From contig CM082590.2 of assembly GCA_040954595.2 (NCBI GenBank), positions 5,518,001-5,582,000 of the forward strand: a DNA stretch of 64,000 nt. The letters are read 5' to 3'. The notes beneath the pieces are model-generated. The model saw only the letters and a list, made by a program, of their open reading frames with translations, ran no database searches and was not told where the DNA came from. Origin of the DNA: Balanoglossus misakiensis (Eukaryota; Hemichordata). A program made the position numbers and the translations under genes. Below, piece by piece: positions 30,991-54,214 of this stretch. The first letter of the stretch is position 1. Each line of letters opens with the position of its first letter.

Positions 30991-31424
30991 GTCCTTAACT
31001 GACCATCAGCACCAATGCTGCAATAGAACAGAAATTTATGGTTAGAAATTGAAGCATTTCACACCCAAATTGAATTCTGCCTCACGAAAATTAGTTTTTT
31101 TTTTGGAATCATGACATACCTCCGACAATGGGTCAACAATTCCAAAGGTTACATGTCCATCATTACTTCACAAGTTCCATCCAGGGACCAATTACTGTGG
31201 ATAAGAAATGAATTAGAAATTTGGCATCTGTTTCGACTTTCCACTCAGAGACATCTAGATCTCAACGCTTGTATTGAACTTGCTAATCTCAATCACAGAA
31301 AAGAAACATACTGCTACAAATACTACTACCATACCTTGAGTATATACCATAAAAGCTTGACTATACTCATCTATTTCCACGTGTGTAGTCTTCATGGGCT
31401 CTCTATTCCCCCTATATAACCTTG

Positions 31425-31780
31425 TGTATACGATAATAACAGGTCTATACTCAGATATCTATCTTACCACTGACATCTTCTGGTGTATTCTAACACTGTT
31501 GGTCATGTGACACGTCTAGACTATATACACCATATAGCTGTTCTACTCCACTGGTCGTCTCTCGTCTATAGCTGTCTATAACCATCGCCTTGTTCTCTAC
31601 AGCTGTCCTTCTCTATATAGCTGTCTAGTCACCGCCTCTCATCGCCTTGTTCGCTAGAACTGTCTTGTCACACAGCCCAATATAATTTCTCACTACAGCT
31701 GTTTTGCCATATCTTCTCTACAGTTGTCTACAGCCGCGGCCTCGTGCTTGCTATCGCTGTCTAGTTGTAGTCTCATTCTA
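31425..31780. repeat. Degenerate CTATAGCTGTCTA-type repeats
   Basis: Variants of (T)CTA(C/T)AGCTGTCT recur irregularly (for example around 31533, 31566, 31599, 31616, 31697, 31725). Many contain CAGCTG E-box-like cores. No fixed period was seen. Confidence 0.45.
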
Positions 31781-31784
31781 CAGT

Positions 31785-32385
31785 ACTACGGTTATCATCT
31801 TAGCGTCCCGAAACATAGTCTCGGTTACCCAGACGCCTTTGCTTCTTCCGATGCTCTCCAGAAAAGGGTCTGGGGAAATGCTATTGAAAGCTTTGTAAAA
31901 CAAAATGGCCGATGTCAGGATTTTGATCATCGCCTGATTGGCTGAGCTGTCAGTATGACCCGGGAAGAGCAAAGGCGTCTGGGTAACCGAGACTACCCGA
32001 AACACTGATAAGAACTCCAATATAATTAGCCAGAGTAAACTGAGATTGCTACGCTGAAGTCGGCATCTGGTTACGTTCGTTTTGATCATTAGAACTGATT
32101 AGAGCAGTTCTGTATCAACACACTCTAGGGGGTGTCCTGCTTCGAACATGTCTAAAACACACCTGTACACATTTGTAAAGAGATTTTACACAGTGTCAGT
32201 TTTGAAGCAGGATGCCCCTGTGGTACATGTTGATACAGAGCTATGTAATCAGTTATAATGATCATTGCAAATGTAACCATATGCGGACTTCAGCATAAAA
32301 ATCTCAGTTTACTCTGGCTAATTATATTGGAGTTCTTATCAGTGTTTCGGGACGCTAAGATGATAACCTTAGTAATTGCTGTCTC
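31785..32385. mobile_element. Palindromic element interrupted by a younger insertion
   Basis: Left arm ACGGTTATCATCTTAGCGTC, continuing after the insertion as AACACTGATAAGAACTCCAA and AGCCAGAGTAAACTGAGAT. The right arm (about 32220-32385) is its inverted copy. The middle also pairs (GTTCTGTATCAACA / TGTTGATACAGAGC). Removing 31816-31995 restores a left arm colinear with the right. Confidence 0.85.
31816..31995. mobile_element. 180-bp TAGTCTCGG element with 9-bp target duplication, nested
   Basis: The ends are TAGTCTCGGTTACCCAGACG and its reverse complement. The flanks are CCCGAAACA at 31807-31815 and 31996-32004. The uninterrupted CCCGAAACA is present in the opposite arm of the host palindrome as GTGTTTCGGG, an internal empty site. 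TIR start and TSD length match the element at 5162-5575. Confidence 0.9.
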
Positions 32386-32845
32386 TACGGTCACTGCAAT
32401 TCCTGTGTATAGCCTCTCGATTGTAATTCCCTGTAAACTTGGAGTTTGTAGCACGGCAGATCTTGTCTACAGGCCGGTTTTATCATACCCACTGAGAACT
32501 ATTTCTTGATATCCAAATGAACATTTTTTAAGGCAGAATGCAACTCGAAAATAAGAGAATCTCAATTTGCCTTGATTATGAGCAAAATGTGAGAAAAAGA
32601 AAGACGCTTTGAAACCAAAAATTTGCGGTGGCCAGGCATAATTTTGAATGAGAAAGCGAAACTGTTCGAAATTTGAAATTCAAGATGGCTGCCATTCAAT
32701 GTGTTAACCCTATGTACAAAAAAATTAATGATTTTTGAGATTTTTTTTTTTTTTGGAGGGGGGGGGGGGTTCAAAAAGACTCCTCATACACTTTAAAATA
32801 CCCAAGAATTAAAAATGACTGAGGTGCATAACTACCTTATATGGA

Positions 32846-33086
32846 CGAAGTCTCTCTCGCTGCCCGTTGTCCATCAATTCTGTTTGATACAAGACACTGT
32901 TTATATTATTCTGCATGTAGATATTTAGTGAATCAACGTTCGACCACATGCAAGTTTTTCAATCTCGTGTAAGTTGTGTGGTCGAATGGTGATTCACTAT
33001 ATATCCACATGTAGAATAACATAAACAGTGTCTTGTATCAAACATAATTGATGGAAAAAGGGCAGCGAGAGAGAGACTTTGTCCCT
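32846..33086. mobile_element. MITE-A copy with internal deletion
   Basis: ACGAAGTCTCTCTCGCTGCC at the left and GAGAGACTTTGTCCCT before TTAA (33087-33090) at the right. The centre, with the AAAATGAATAA hairpin, is missing. Confidence 0.85.
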
Positions 33087-33104
33087 TTAAGGTGCACGTT
33101 TAAC

Positions 33105-33570
33105 AGTTCATCTGAAATTTTGCAGCAGAAAATGCTTTGAACAAGTTCGACATTTAAACTAAACGAGACTGAAATGTTTGACTAAAGGAAGTCATAAAAT
33201 ACAGTCAACATATTTTTTGGAACTCTTACAGTGAGGTGCCGCCCTCATTCCCACAATGCAATTCTCCCGACCTTAAATAGGTTTAACCCTTTCTGGCCGG
33301 ATATCCTATATATAGGAGAAATTCGGATACGTTCCCAGAAAGCCAGGCTTGAAAGGGTTAAGCTACCTAAGTGAGTGATGACAATCTCATATGGTCGACA
33401 CAATTTCAAGATGGCCGATATTTGCCATGTTTAAGAGATACTGGGTCATTCTGAAACTTTGTAACAGAAAAAATAACAAAATGTGTTTAAATATGCTAAC
33501 TGCAAAGACAGACCTGTTTGACCAAAGGAAGTCATGAAATACAGTAAACATATTTCTTCTATCTCTTACT
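33105..33570. repeat. Diverged tandem duplication of about 345 bp
   Basis: GACTAAAGGAAGTCATAAAATACAG (33178) and GACCAAAGGAAGTCATGAAA (33519) lie in matching contexts, each followed by a CAACATATTT/AAACATATTT block and CTTACAGTG/TACAGTGGG. Between them is the block GCTACCTAAGTGAGTGATGA, which recurs at 41029 and 41342. Confidence 0.6.
33287..33357. mobile_element. 71-bp TTAA-flanked CCCTTTC miniature element
   Basis: TTAA (33283-33286) then CCCTTTCTGGCCGG at the left; GGCTTGAAAGGG then TTAA (33358-33361) at the right. Related sequence at 41330-41345 lacks the insert (TTAAATAGGTTTTTGACTAC), supporting an insertion. Confidence 0.6.
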
Positions 33571-33699
33571 ACAGTGGGTTGTTGACTTTTTACCCAGAGT
33601 GCAACTATTATATGATTTGACCCCCTAGCACAAAGTGAAAACCTATTTAAGGCAGCCAGAATTGTAATGCATGTTGACCCTCTAGCATAAGGTAGAAAC

Positions 33700-34600
33700 C
33701 GAATAATTTCGTTCTATCGACTATTGTTCATTTCAGGTGTGTTGTGGGCATTATTCAACAAAGTGACTTTGTGGCTCAAAAGCTAGATAACCACTCCCTC
33801 CCTTTCAAAGTCAACACTTCAGTAAATAAGAGTTTATATGAAATGGGGGCGGGGTGTTAGGGGGGGGGGGTCACACAAGGCATGCGACTTTGTATTGGCA
33901 TTTACATCACCCGATCAGATGTGATCATATACATAAGTAACCATGGAAACGAGACATGATGAATCAGCCAGGAGCAGAGGGACTGAGGTGGGGATATTCA
34001 CCCTCTCGCCCCCAGTTCCCTCTTTTGAGATCCAACTTTAGCACAGAAAACAATGGATTTGGACAAAACCACGGAGGGGGAAAAGGGTGAAACTTGGTAT
34101 CAGACACACATCTGGGACAGAAAACGATTTGGCATCTATTTGACAATCGCCCAAAACGCAGCAATGAAACAAATGTTCAAGGGATCCAGCATCTTCAACA
34201 TAAAAATACTTTTATTAAAAATTTGTGAAGTTACATGCATCCTTTTGTTTTCTTCGTTGAGAATCTTGGAATCACATGTGGCCATGGTAACGCCAGTTTC
34301 ACAGACAATGGACGTATATTGTTACAATGAAGGAAGCAAACAGGTAAACAATCTATAATTTGTATGATATTAACAGACATTATATATTTTCTAATCTTGG
34401 TTTAGATATGAAAATAGAAAAAATCAAGGCCCCCCATTGGACAGAAGTAATTTAAATAGGTACAAGCATATTCATGCAAAACCCAACTTTCCTTGATTGT
34501 TTTAACTTAGTTTTGTTTGAAAAGATTTAAAAGGCTATAAATAGAGTTCTGGCTAAAAAGACAATTGTGAGCCCCTGACTAGCTTCACTGTAGACTTTAT
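33700..34600. other. Intergenic stretch, no gene recognised
   Basis: It contains a G run (about 33862) and a 101-codon plus-strand open frame that I cannot relate to any family. Confidence 0.45.
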
Positions 34601-34689
34601 TGAGAATCCTGCACTAGCTATACACTAACAATAAACACACAATAAAAGCAGAAAAAAAAAGTAACTTCTCTAACATGATTTCAAGTCGT

Positions 34690-35115
34690 TCATTTAAGGA
34701 TGTACCTTCGTCAAAATTGAAAGTATTGTCATTTTTTATAATTGTGGATTTTTGCATTCTCCTGTGTGTGTATAATGAAATTCTGTAATCAAATATAGGG
34801 GTCACCGTGCTTGTTTTTGAAATACAGAGCCATGAATTTCGTCGATAATAGAAGAAAACTGCTGACTCAGCATTTTTCACCAATGGTTCGTCCCTATAGG
34901 CAAAATTTTTAACGCAATTTATCTCAAAATAGAGTGCAGTGACCCCTATATTTTATTTGACCAGTGAATTTATATTTGCTGGACTGAGCTATGGGTAACA
35001 TTTCGTGAAAATGACAATAGTAGAAGTTTGTTTTCTAGCGATTATCAATGTAATCCTATGGGAAAAAGACGAGTGCGTGAAGTTTTTCGGTTTATGTTCT
35101 GCGCGTACATCCTTA
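34690..35115. repeat. Dispersed repeat D, copy 2
   Basis: Shared text: GTATTGTCATTTTTTATAAT, ATAGGGGTCACCGTGCTTGT, AAACTGCTGACTCAGCATTT and a second AGTGACCCCTATATTTT downstream in inverted sense. The outer ends therefore face each other (GGGGTCAC / GTGACCCC), suggesting a foldback structure. Confidence 0.7.
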
Positions 35116-35702
35116 AAATAACACAAAGGGATTCTCTCTCTTCCAGGTATATTGTCTGGCGATGTCAAGAAATGTACACAGAAGGACAAAAAAGTGGCGT
35201 GGTCTATCTGCAGTGCCTTACGGACAGGCAAACTGTCTTCCCGGTAAACGGCAAATGTCTAGTCTCTATTCTATTGCAGTCAGCAGTGAATCTGGCTGTC
35301 AGCTGTGCTTTCCTAACAACCAACTGCACTTCCTGGCTGTAGATAATCAGTCACATATACTTCCTGTCTGACTATCATATGCATATCATCTGCATATCAT
35401 CTCTCCAACTGTGGTCTGACTATGTTTAACTCCTGGCTGTGAAAATCCACTGTCTCATTCTATATCTGCCTCTATACCTCAGTCTATAATTTCACTTGTC
35501 CTAGACATAATAAAAAAACATACCATGTTATTCAGATATAAACTTACTATATCTTAACCTCAGCCTAAACTGAGGGCTCTCTCTCCATGTAAGTAGCTCA
35601 AGTATACATACAGATAGGAATGTGTGATATCTGCTTACAACATGCACGACTGACAGTCTGGAAAATGTTAGTCTACATATAGCAGCTGATTTGTAGTAGG
35701 CA

Positions 35703-35908
35703 CTGTAAAACACCTTATTTTCGCGAGTTAAAATTTTCGTGATATCGAGAGAGGCCACTATTTCGCGAGTATTAATTTTCGCGGTCTCTTATTTTATTCA
35801 CTGCATCGTTATCTTTAAAAAAATTACGCGACGTTTTATTTTCACACTGTTTTGGCTCTCGCGTATTTCGCAAAAAATTTATTGCTCCGGAAATAAAGTG
35901 TTTTACAG
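35703..35908. mobile_element. MITE-B, full copy
   Basis: CTGTAAAACACCTTATTTTC at the left, AAGTGTTTTACAG then TA at the right. The left TA is mutated to CA. It lies just downstream of the hnRNP stop and may supply that gene's polyadenylation signal. Confidence 0.85.
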
Positions 35909-36057
35909 TAGAGCAGTTGATTTGTGGTAGGTAGTTTATAACACCTATTAGAGTACTCAATTTCTCAGCAAATTACTCTGCTGTTAGAAACAGCCAAATC
36001 CGACACGGGTGATGAGAATTAATCCGCAGAACTCAGATTATGGCTGCAAACAACGTG

Positions 36058-36083
36058 TGTGTGTGTGGGGGGGGGGGGGGGGG
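36058..36083. repeat. GT/poly-G run
   Basis: GTGTGTGTGTGG followed by about 17 G, 50-80 bp downstream of the hnRNP stop codon. Confidence 0.9.
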
Positions 36084-36135
36084 GCTGTTGGAAACCCTGG
36101 CACACTTGCTTACCGTAAGTACTGGCGTGTGTCGT

Positions 36136-47673
<11,538 letters not shown>

Positions 47674-47930
47674 TTTTACTGTTGATTTTCGCTGCACCGC
47701 CGATGAAACGCCACGCTGCTGTACACAAAATGGTGTCCCTTCCGCTGTCGCGTCTACCCTGGTCACGTGACGCGGATTAGCCGAACGCTTTACGAAAGCG
47801 TCCGAGAGACGCCGAGGACAAGTGGTTGAAACCATTAATTTATCGGGGGTGGTTCCAACAATGAATCGAGTGTCGGTTTGGGGAACTGTTTCATTCTTTT
47901 GATAATGAACCAACGCGGAAAATCTGCACA
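47674..47930 (-). promoter_or_regulatory. Probable promoter and 5' UTR region of the hnRNP A gene
   Basis: The stretch upstream of the ATG is richer in G+C and CpG than its surroundings (CGGCG, GCGTCTACC, CACGTGACGCGG). It lacks repeats, as expected for a housekeeping promoter. It contains a CACGTG E-box at 47764-47769. No TATA box is evident. The transcription start cannot be placed. Confidence 0.45.
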
Positions 47931-48644
47931 TAAATAGCTCCTCGTGAAATGTTAGTTTCGCTGGTTCTTCACGCTGTGCAGTCTGCAGACAGGGCTTCGT
48001 CTGACACTCAATGTCAGAACCATTTTATTTCTGGAGGGGGTAGGGGAGTTGAATTTGTCAGCGATTTCTTTTTCAGCCACCGTTTTTAATACATCACTTT
48101 TTTTTCTATTGCCAGCCCCACTTTGTTGTCATTCAAGGCAATGCATTTTTCCTTTCCACGCCAGCTATTTCCCCCCTCAAAAAATCTTCCACCCCCATGA
48201 AATCAAACACCCCCCCCCCCCCCCCTCCAAATGGCATTGGGCTATTTTTGTCAGAGGCTATTGACACCAGTGCCCTGATTGGCCAACTTATGTTTTGGCT
48301 CAACAGGTTTTGAATTCAGAGTTGTTTATACATGATAATACATGGCACGTAATTTCTGAAGTTATCTGTACCGCGCACTGAAATAACATTTTCTCACACT
48401 CCTGGCACACTGGGAGTGTGAGGACAGAGTGTGAGAACAAATCGATCCCTCATTCTCACTGTATCGATAGCTGTAGATGACACGAGCGCTGATTGGTTGA
48501 CAAAGAGTTCTTTTGCAAACGCGCACTAAATGTTATCCTATGGCGCGATGTGTATTATAGGGACAGAGACTACAACTTGCCCAGACGACAGTTCCAGAGT
48601 CATATATTCAACGAATTTGGCTAATTTGTGGTCGTGTGAGAAAA

Positions 48645-48797
48645 AGAATCTCACACACCAAGGACCTGGGATCAATGCACATTTCTCAGACTCGTCGGGG
48701 ATTTTTTGTCCCACACTCGCCTGCGGCTCGTGTGGGACAGAAAATCCTCAACTCGTGTGAGAAATACGATCCCAGGTCCTTGGGAGTGTGAGATTCT
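48645..48797. mobile_element. Palindromic foldback element
   Basis: AGAATCTCACACACCAAGGA with the inverted TCCTTGGGAGTGTGAGATTCT, continuing through CCTGGGATC and TTGTCCCACACTCGCC / CTCGTGTGGGACAG. The centre is GCCTGCGGC. Confidence 0.85.
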
Positions 48798-48803
48798 ATT
48801 AGT

Positions 48804-49553
48804 GGCTAGTTATACTTTGCGAAACGACGAAACCATTATTAAAATAGGGGCCAGTCATCAAGACGGTGGCGTATGATTTTTTTTAAAGTTTCCAAATTAA
48901 AACGTAAGCGAGCCAAGAAAACTACAGGTCAGATAAATTGTTTTCTCGGAAATTCAACATTAGAATTTGGCGTTGGAAACAAACGGCGGGTCGCCAGTTC
49001 CTGGTCTGCGGCCTGGTACTATGTAGTGGTAGAGTCGACGTCGTGTGCGCGCAAACGATTCATGCCAAACTGCTACATATACACAGTGAATATACGCGCG
49101 CGCACAACGAAACCACAAAAGATCGAAACCTCAAAATGCGGCAGCAACTGACACTATTTCCTTAAATACCACAAGGCGGGGAGGCATGAATTGCAATTAA
49201 GATAATAAAGAAATTTCGACAATGATACTGTGTTGTGTGAGTTACATGTGTTTCTATATATAACTACTACTCTTACCCCCCATCAGTGTTTGACCCTCGA
49301 AAGCTTACGGACACTACTGCTTTGTTTCAACTAATCCTTAGCCCTGTGAATATACTCGTACATTGACCTTTTGGGGCGGGATTCTTTTTTGGCGCGCAAC
49401 CACTAGTACCAGGCCGCAGACCAGGAACTTATTTGGAAACTTTTAAAATAATAATACGCCACCGTCTTGATGACTGGCCCCTATTTTAATAATGGTTTCG
49501 TCGTTTCGCTGTTTCGGTTCGCTGTTTCGTTGTTTCGCAAAGTATAACTAGCC
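48804..49553. mobile_element. 750-bp TIR element with perfect 8-bp target duplication
   Basis: TSD CTATTAGT at 48796-48803 and 49554-49561. The ends GGCTAGTTATACTTTGCGAA and its inverse extend to inverted arms over 100 bp (AATAGGGGCCAGTCATCAAG, GTTCCTGGTCTGCGGCCTGG). The right arm has an extra CGCTGTTTCGGTTCG stretch; the left has an extra segment before GTTCCTGG. The interior codes nothing recognisable. An 8-bp TSD is usual for hAT or P superfamilies. Confidence 0.93.
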
Positions 49554-49784
49554 CTATTAGTCTACTTGACCACGAAAGTCTAAGGACTCAGTAGATTCTG
49601 GGGATTTTTGTACAAATTTGTGTGTTGAGAGGGCTTCCCCATTGTTGACCTTCGTACACAGATATTAGCTCAATCCCAATGATTGAAAATAGAGGTCTCC
49701 AGACATGCCGTGTTTTTTAGAGATAGTGTGTGAGTATATTAAGTCTATCTCTAAAAAAACACCATGAAAACAGTGCTACAATTA

Positions 49785-50440
49785 CATGTATTGTCATTTT
49801 TAATACTAGTATTGAAATTTTCCCATAAGGTGTCAAACAGGGGGTGTTATTAAAACATAAAAAAAAAACAATATGTCACCGTGCTTGATTTCTTGATAGA
49901 CCTGGTATGACTCTGACATATTTTCAACTACATGTATATAGAATTAGGGAGCCTTCAGTAATTACAGGGGGTGGGCTTGGGGGATTCAGCGTACACCTGG
50001 ACTCTAAAAATGTGACCCTCTCCCATATCCTCCCTTCTAAAATGTGACCCTCCCCCTTGACCGACATTCTGAAACCTGGCCCTCCCCTACACACACAGGC
50101 CCATGCAATATTAAATATTAATAAATTGAAAATGTATAAATATAGACATTGCATATCATTTGCAACATTATCATTTTAATATTATTTTTCCAATTCATTT
50201 TGTTCTTTATATAAATTAATTTCCTGCTCTATATTCAGGAAATATCACAAACACAATCCAAGATCTGACTGCTTCTGGAAAAAGTAACCCTCCCCTAAAG
50301 ACAGGTTTGTAAAAAGTGACCCTTTCCCTTAATCCCCCTGGCCCACCCACCCCCTCCTACACTGAAGGCCTCCTTAGGAATATTATAGCATTAGGAATGC
50401 GAGAAAAGTGCTGACTCAGCATTTTCCATGATAATTCAAA
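49785..50440. repeat. Mixed repeat region: D-like pieces around a GTGACCCTCCCC block
   Basis: GTATTGTCATTTTTAATACT and TATGTCACCGTGCTTGATTT (49793-49895) and AAAGTGCTGACTCAGCATTT (50405) match repeat D. Between them, 49945-50385 has several GTGACCCTCCC units and inverted ends CCTTCAGTAATT / ACTGAAGGCCTCC, so it looks like an insertion into repeat D. Confidence 0.6.
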
Positions 50441-51035
50441 CCCCCCTAACTGTGAAAGTATGGCGGGAGCACCCTTATTTCTCCCTAATTTTGTATTAAA
50501 CAATAATTGATAACAATATTATATAATCAGTAAAAAAAAGATATATATTAAATTATGAGTAACTGCTATTTTGGCTTTAGGCCAGGAAGAAGAAATAAAT
50601 TGTTCATCGGAATCGCCGCTTCTACTTTGGCTGATTTGGAAGTTGTTGTTTTTTTTGGATCTTGGCAAATTCTACTTCCGCGTTACAAAATTCTTAGTAC
50701 TGCAGCTGGTGGCAAGAATATGTTGTGCAAACACCAACTGTAAATGTGATGGCCTGTGTTATTGTTGGGAAATATAGTATTGAATTCAGTTACAAGTACA
50801 TGTATCAGTGTTTTTGTCTGAGATATTTCTGGTAAAAAGGGAAACAATTATCTCGCCTTGTCTGCATCTGTGCAAATATGCATTTACCTTCAGCCTAAAA
50901 AAAATAAAAATAAAAATTTTTGCTTGCCGCTCCTGGAACTTGGTCTAAAAATCCGATGAACAAGATTTTTATTCTCTCTGGCCTTATTTGCAGATTTTCT
51001 TTTTTGGGGGGGAGGGGGTGGGGGGGGGGGGTGTG

Positions 51036-51374
51036 TTTCTCTCTCGCTGCCCCTTTTCCATCAATTATGTTTGATACAAGAGACACCAAGTGGATATATA
51101 GTGAATCAACGTTCGACTACGAATAACTTCCTTTCCCGTTTGTAGGATATTAGTCTAAAGAGTAAAAATCTTGCCAACATGAATAAATGGTAAACACTGA
51201 TTATTCATTTTGGCTAGTTTTTTCACTCTCGTGTCTACAAGTGGGATGGAAGTTGTATGAGGTCGAACATAGATTCACTATATATCCACATGAAGAATAA
51301 CATTACATAAACGGTGTCTTGTGTCAAACATAATTAATGGAAATGGGGCAGCGAGAGAGAGAGAGACTGTTTGT
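51036..51374. mobile_element. MITE-A, degenerate ends
   Basis: TCTCTCTCGCTGCCCCTTTT to GCAGCGAGAGAGAGAGAGAC, with the central hairpin; it is preceded by a G-rich run and ends GACTGTTTGTTAA. Confidence 0.85.
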
Positions 51375-51974
51375 TAAAAGTAAAAAGTTTTAGAAATGTA
51401 CAATTATAGTTAATGACCACACAAGTAAAAATCTTAGACAAAATCTAATAAGAAAGTATTTAAAAGAAAAATCATTCAGACACAAAGCATTGGAATTGAT
51501 GAATTTTATTCAAAGTATTTGAAATGGACACTTTCATAAATTGTATATGAAATAAAGAATTTGAATTTTCATTCAGACATACAATGTTTGAAATGAATAA
51601 TTTCATTCAAATATTTGAAATGGACTATTTTATTAGTATTTTGAAATGACGATTCATTAAGAGAAGAATTTGAAATTCAGGCACAAAATATTTGAAATGA
51701 AGATTTTCATCGATTGATTTCATTGTAAAATATATGTGACATCAAATCATTACCAAAATAAATTGGATAATATGTCATTAAATTCAGCATTTAACCTATC
51801 AAAAACTGAAAAGCTTTGAACTAATTTCAAAACTCAAATTAAGTATACATGATAGGGAGCGTATATACACATATACGTATGGTAATTAATGTTCTATAAA
51901 AAGGGTGGCGATCATCTTATGTGCACGTGCCAAAACCAGAGACACTGGTTACAAAAACTGTATACAGTCAATAC

Positions 51975-52210
51975 CAAAACGCAGTGTGTTGTCCTAACAA
52001 CAGACAAGATGGCGGCGACCATAGTCTGTGTCGGAGATCGGGAGAAGACAGCAAATTGGGTGAAAAGAAGGGCAAAGCTATAAAGTCTTCTTTTACGGTG
52101 TGCGTGAAATACGGAAGAAAGCAACGGCAGTCCACTTTTTGAATGCGTCGAACATTTGGATTGGACGTAATATTTGTAGACTCAAAATGACGCACATGCA
52201 CATAAGACGA
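51975..52210 (+). repeat. Second MAATI.CVGDREK repeat copy, frame broken
   Basis: The plus-strand ATG at 52009 opens MAATIVCVGDREKTANWVKR before a stop at 52081. The conserved tail (FYGVREIRKKATAVHFLNAS) continues in another frame. Confidence 0.5.
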
Positions 52211-52377
52211 TCGTCCGCCTTTAAAACAAAAGAGAACACGGCAGTCGATAAAGTTAGCACAACAGTGGCAGTTACTACATTGGATCAAACAAGATCTGAT
52301 GGCAGTGATGTTTGTTTTCATTAAGCAAAAACAAACATAAACACTTTGGCAGTAGTATGGCAAAAGATATTTGTTTA

Positions 52378-52906
52378 CAGTGACACCTGTCATTACGGAC
52401 ACCTCTCTAATCAGGACAGCTCTCTATTAAAGGGACAAAGTCTCTCTCTCACTGCCTTTTTCCCCGTTAATTGTGTTTGATACAAGACACCTTGTATTAT
52501 TCTACATATTGATATAAGGTGAATCAACGTTCGACCACACACAACTTTCATCCCACTTATAGACACAAGAGTGAAAAACTCACCAAAATGAATAATTGGT
52601 GTTTTCTGTTTATTCATTTTGGCAAGATTTTTACTCTCATATGATATCCCTCAAACGGAATGGAAGTTGTTTGTCGTTGAACGTTGATTCACTATATATC
52701 CACATGTAGAAAAATATAAATGGTGTCTTGTATCAAACCTAATTAATGGTAAAAAAGGCAGCAAGAGAGAGAGAGACTTTGTCCCTTTAAGGACAGATTT
52801 TTCAAGACAAAAAAATCACAGTCTGAATAGAATATTCTATTAAGGACATCTGCTGAAGGACAGATTTTCCAGTCCCAGAGGTGTCCTTAATAGACAGGTT
52901 TCACTG
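52378..52906. mobile_element. TA-flanked CAGTGACACCTGTC element interrupted by MITE-A
   Basis: TA then CAGTGACACCTGTCATTACG at the left; TAGACAGGTTTCACTG then TA at the right. Inner text (GGACACCTCTCTAATCAGGA / AGAGGTGTCCTTAATAGACA) is inverted. Removal of 52431-52786 plus one TTAA rejoins CTCTCTATTAAGGACAGATT. The type resembles Tc1/mariner (pogo) MITEs. Confidence 0.85.
52431..52786. mobile_element. MITE-A, full copy nested in another element
   Basis: 356 bp between TTAA (52427-52430) and TTAA (52787-52790). The host element provides the empty site, proving a TTAA target duplication for MITE-A. Confidence 0.95.
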
Positions 52907-52988
52907 TATTATGCTAAAATTTTGGCAGTACATGTATTTTGGTCGCACCCCGGCCATTTCTACACATAACTACATCTCGTACCCAGCC

Positions 52989-53370
52989 CAGTGTTCTCCC
53001 GATGTGGCAATGACTTGCCTTAAAGCCTCTAGAGCTGCCACTATTTACATTCTTTTCACAAATTTATTTACCAACTTCAATTGGTCCATCTAAATAAGCT
53101 TACTGATAGGTAACATGAAGACCTTATCGATGCCCGATTGTGACTGCATGTTGCAATTTGAACACGCTATGTATTAAAACGGTGCTGCACCGATTTAATC
53201 AGCCTCCATACAAACAGTACGCAGCTATCGTGGTGTGTGTCGCCAAGAGATGACAAACTGATGCAAATAATATGGCTTAATGGTGAGGATTTTAGAGGAT
53301 AGGGAATAGATTTTAAGTATATAATTGTGGAAAAAACATGAAATTTGGCAGCTCTAGAGGCTTTAATAAG
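52989..53370. repeat. CAGTGTTCTCCC-type end with inverted AGCCTCTAGAGCTGCCA blocks
   Basis: CAGTGTTCTCCCGATG at 52989 is followed by TTAAAGCCTCTAGAGCTGCC (53020), which is inverted at 53346-53366. It is a related element lacking a clear right end. Confidence 0.55.
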
Positions 53371-53893
53371 GGAGGGGTGGAAACAAGAGAAACTCATTAC
53401 CATAATAGTTAATATTATTGTTATGCAAAATAGCTAACTTTTCATCACAATTGCTATAAATGCAAACTATTAAGTGACAGAAGTACAAAACTGTCTGGCC
53501 ACACAGTTAAAAATAACTGAATAATGTAATGATATGTATAAATTGTCAATTGTATTCTAAATATACCATCTATTAAACTAAATTATAAATGGTGATTCAA
53601 AGTCTTATAAAAATAGATGTATGTATCATTCTGTTCGATTTAAATTGAAATACAAATGTAGTTGAAATTTTACGCCTACATGTAATTAACCTTTGCCAAT
53701 GAAAATATATTTTACAAAAATATAGATTCTTGTAATGTGAAATTGTAATTTTGGTTAGGCAGTGTCCTATATTTTTTAAAATGGTATAAAAATTACTTGG
53801 CATCTTGTAAAAAGTCTCATAAAAATGAAGTACAGTGCTGTGAAAAAGGCAGACGACATCTGCTTCAAATGCTGACATCAAACATTGTAAAAG

Positions 53894-54010
53894 CAGTGTT
53901 CTCCCCAGGATTCTGGGAAAGCAGGGTGACTTATTTGCATAACAATATAATCATTTGTTATGTTAATTAAGTTCTATTGTCTTTTCAAACTTACATTGTA
54001 AAGTGTGATG
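53894..54010. mobile_element. Left-end fragment of the CAGTGTTCTCCCC family
   Basis: CAGTGTTCTCCCCAGGATTC, then TTATTTGCATAACAATATAA and TTAAGTTCTATTGTCTTTTC. The same end in opposite orientation is at 60100-60198. Confidence 0.8.
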
Positions 54011-54214
54011 GCCACCATGCTTTAATTGATCTGAAAACATTAAATTTCTTTGTGTTTTGAATTTCATTGTATTCGTACACGAAATTGATATTCTTCTGAC
54101 TTTGGTTATGTGAGCGGCAGCAATGTCAAAGGTCAATGTCAAAGGTCAAATTTACAAGAGGTAACAGGTTAATCCCTACGGATCCTGGTCAGTGACTTTG
54201 TGTCATATGTCATA

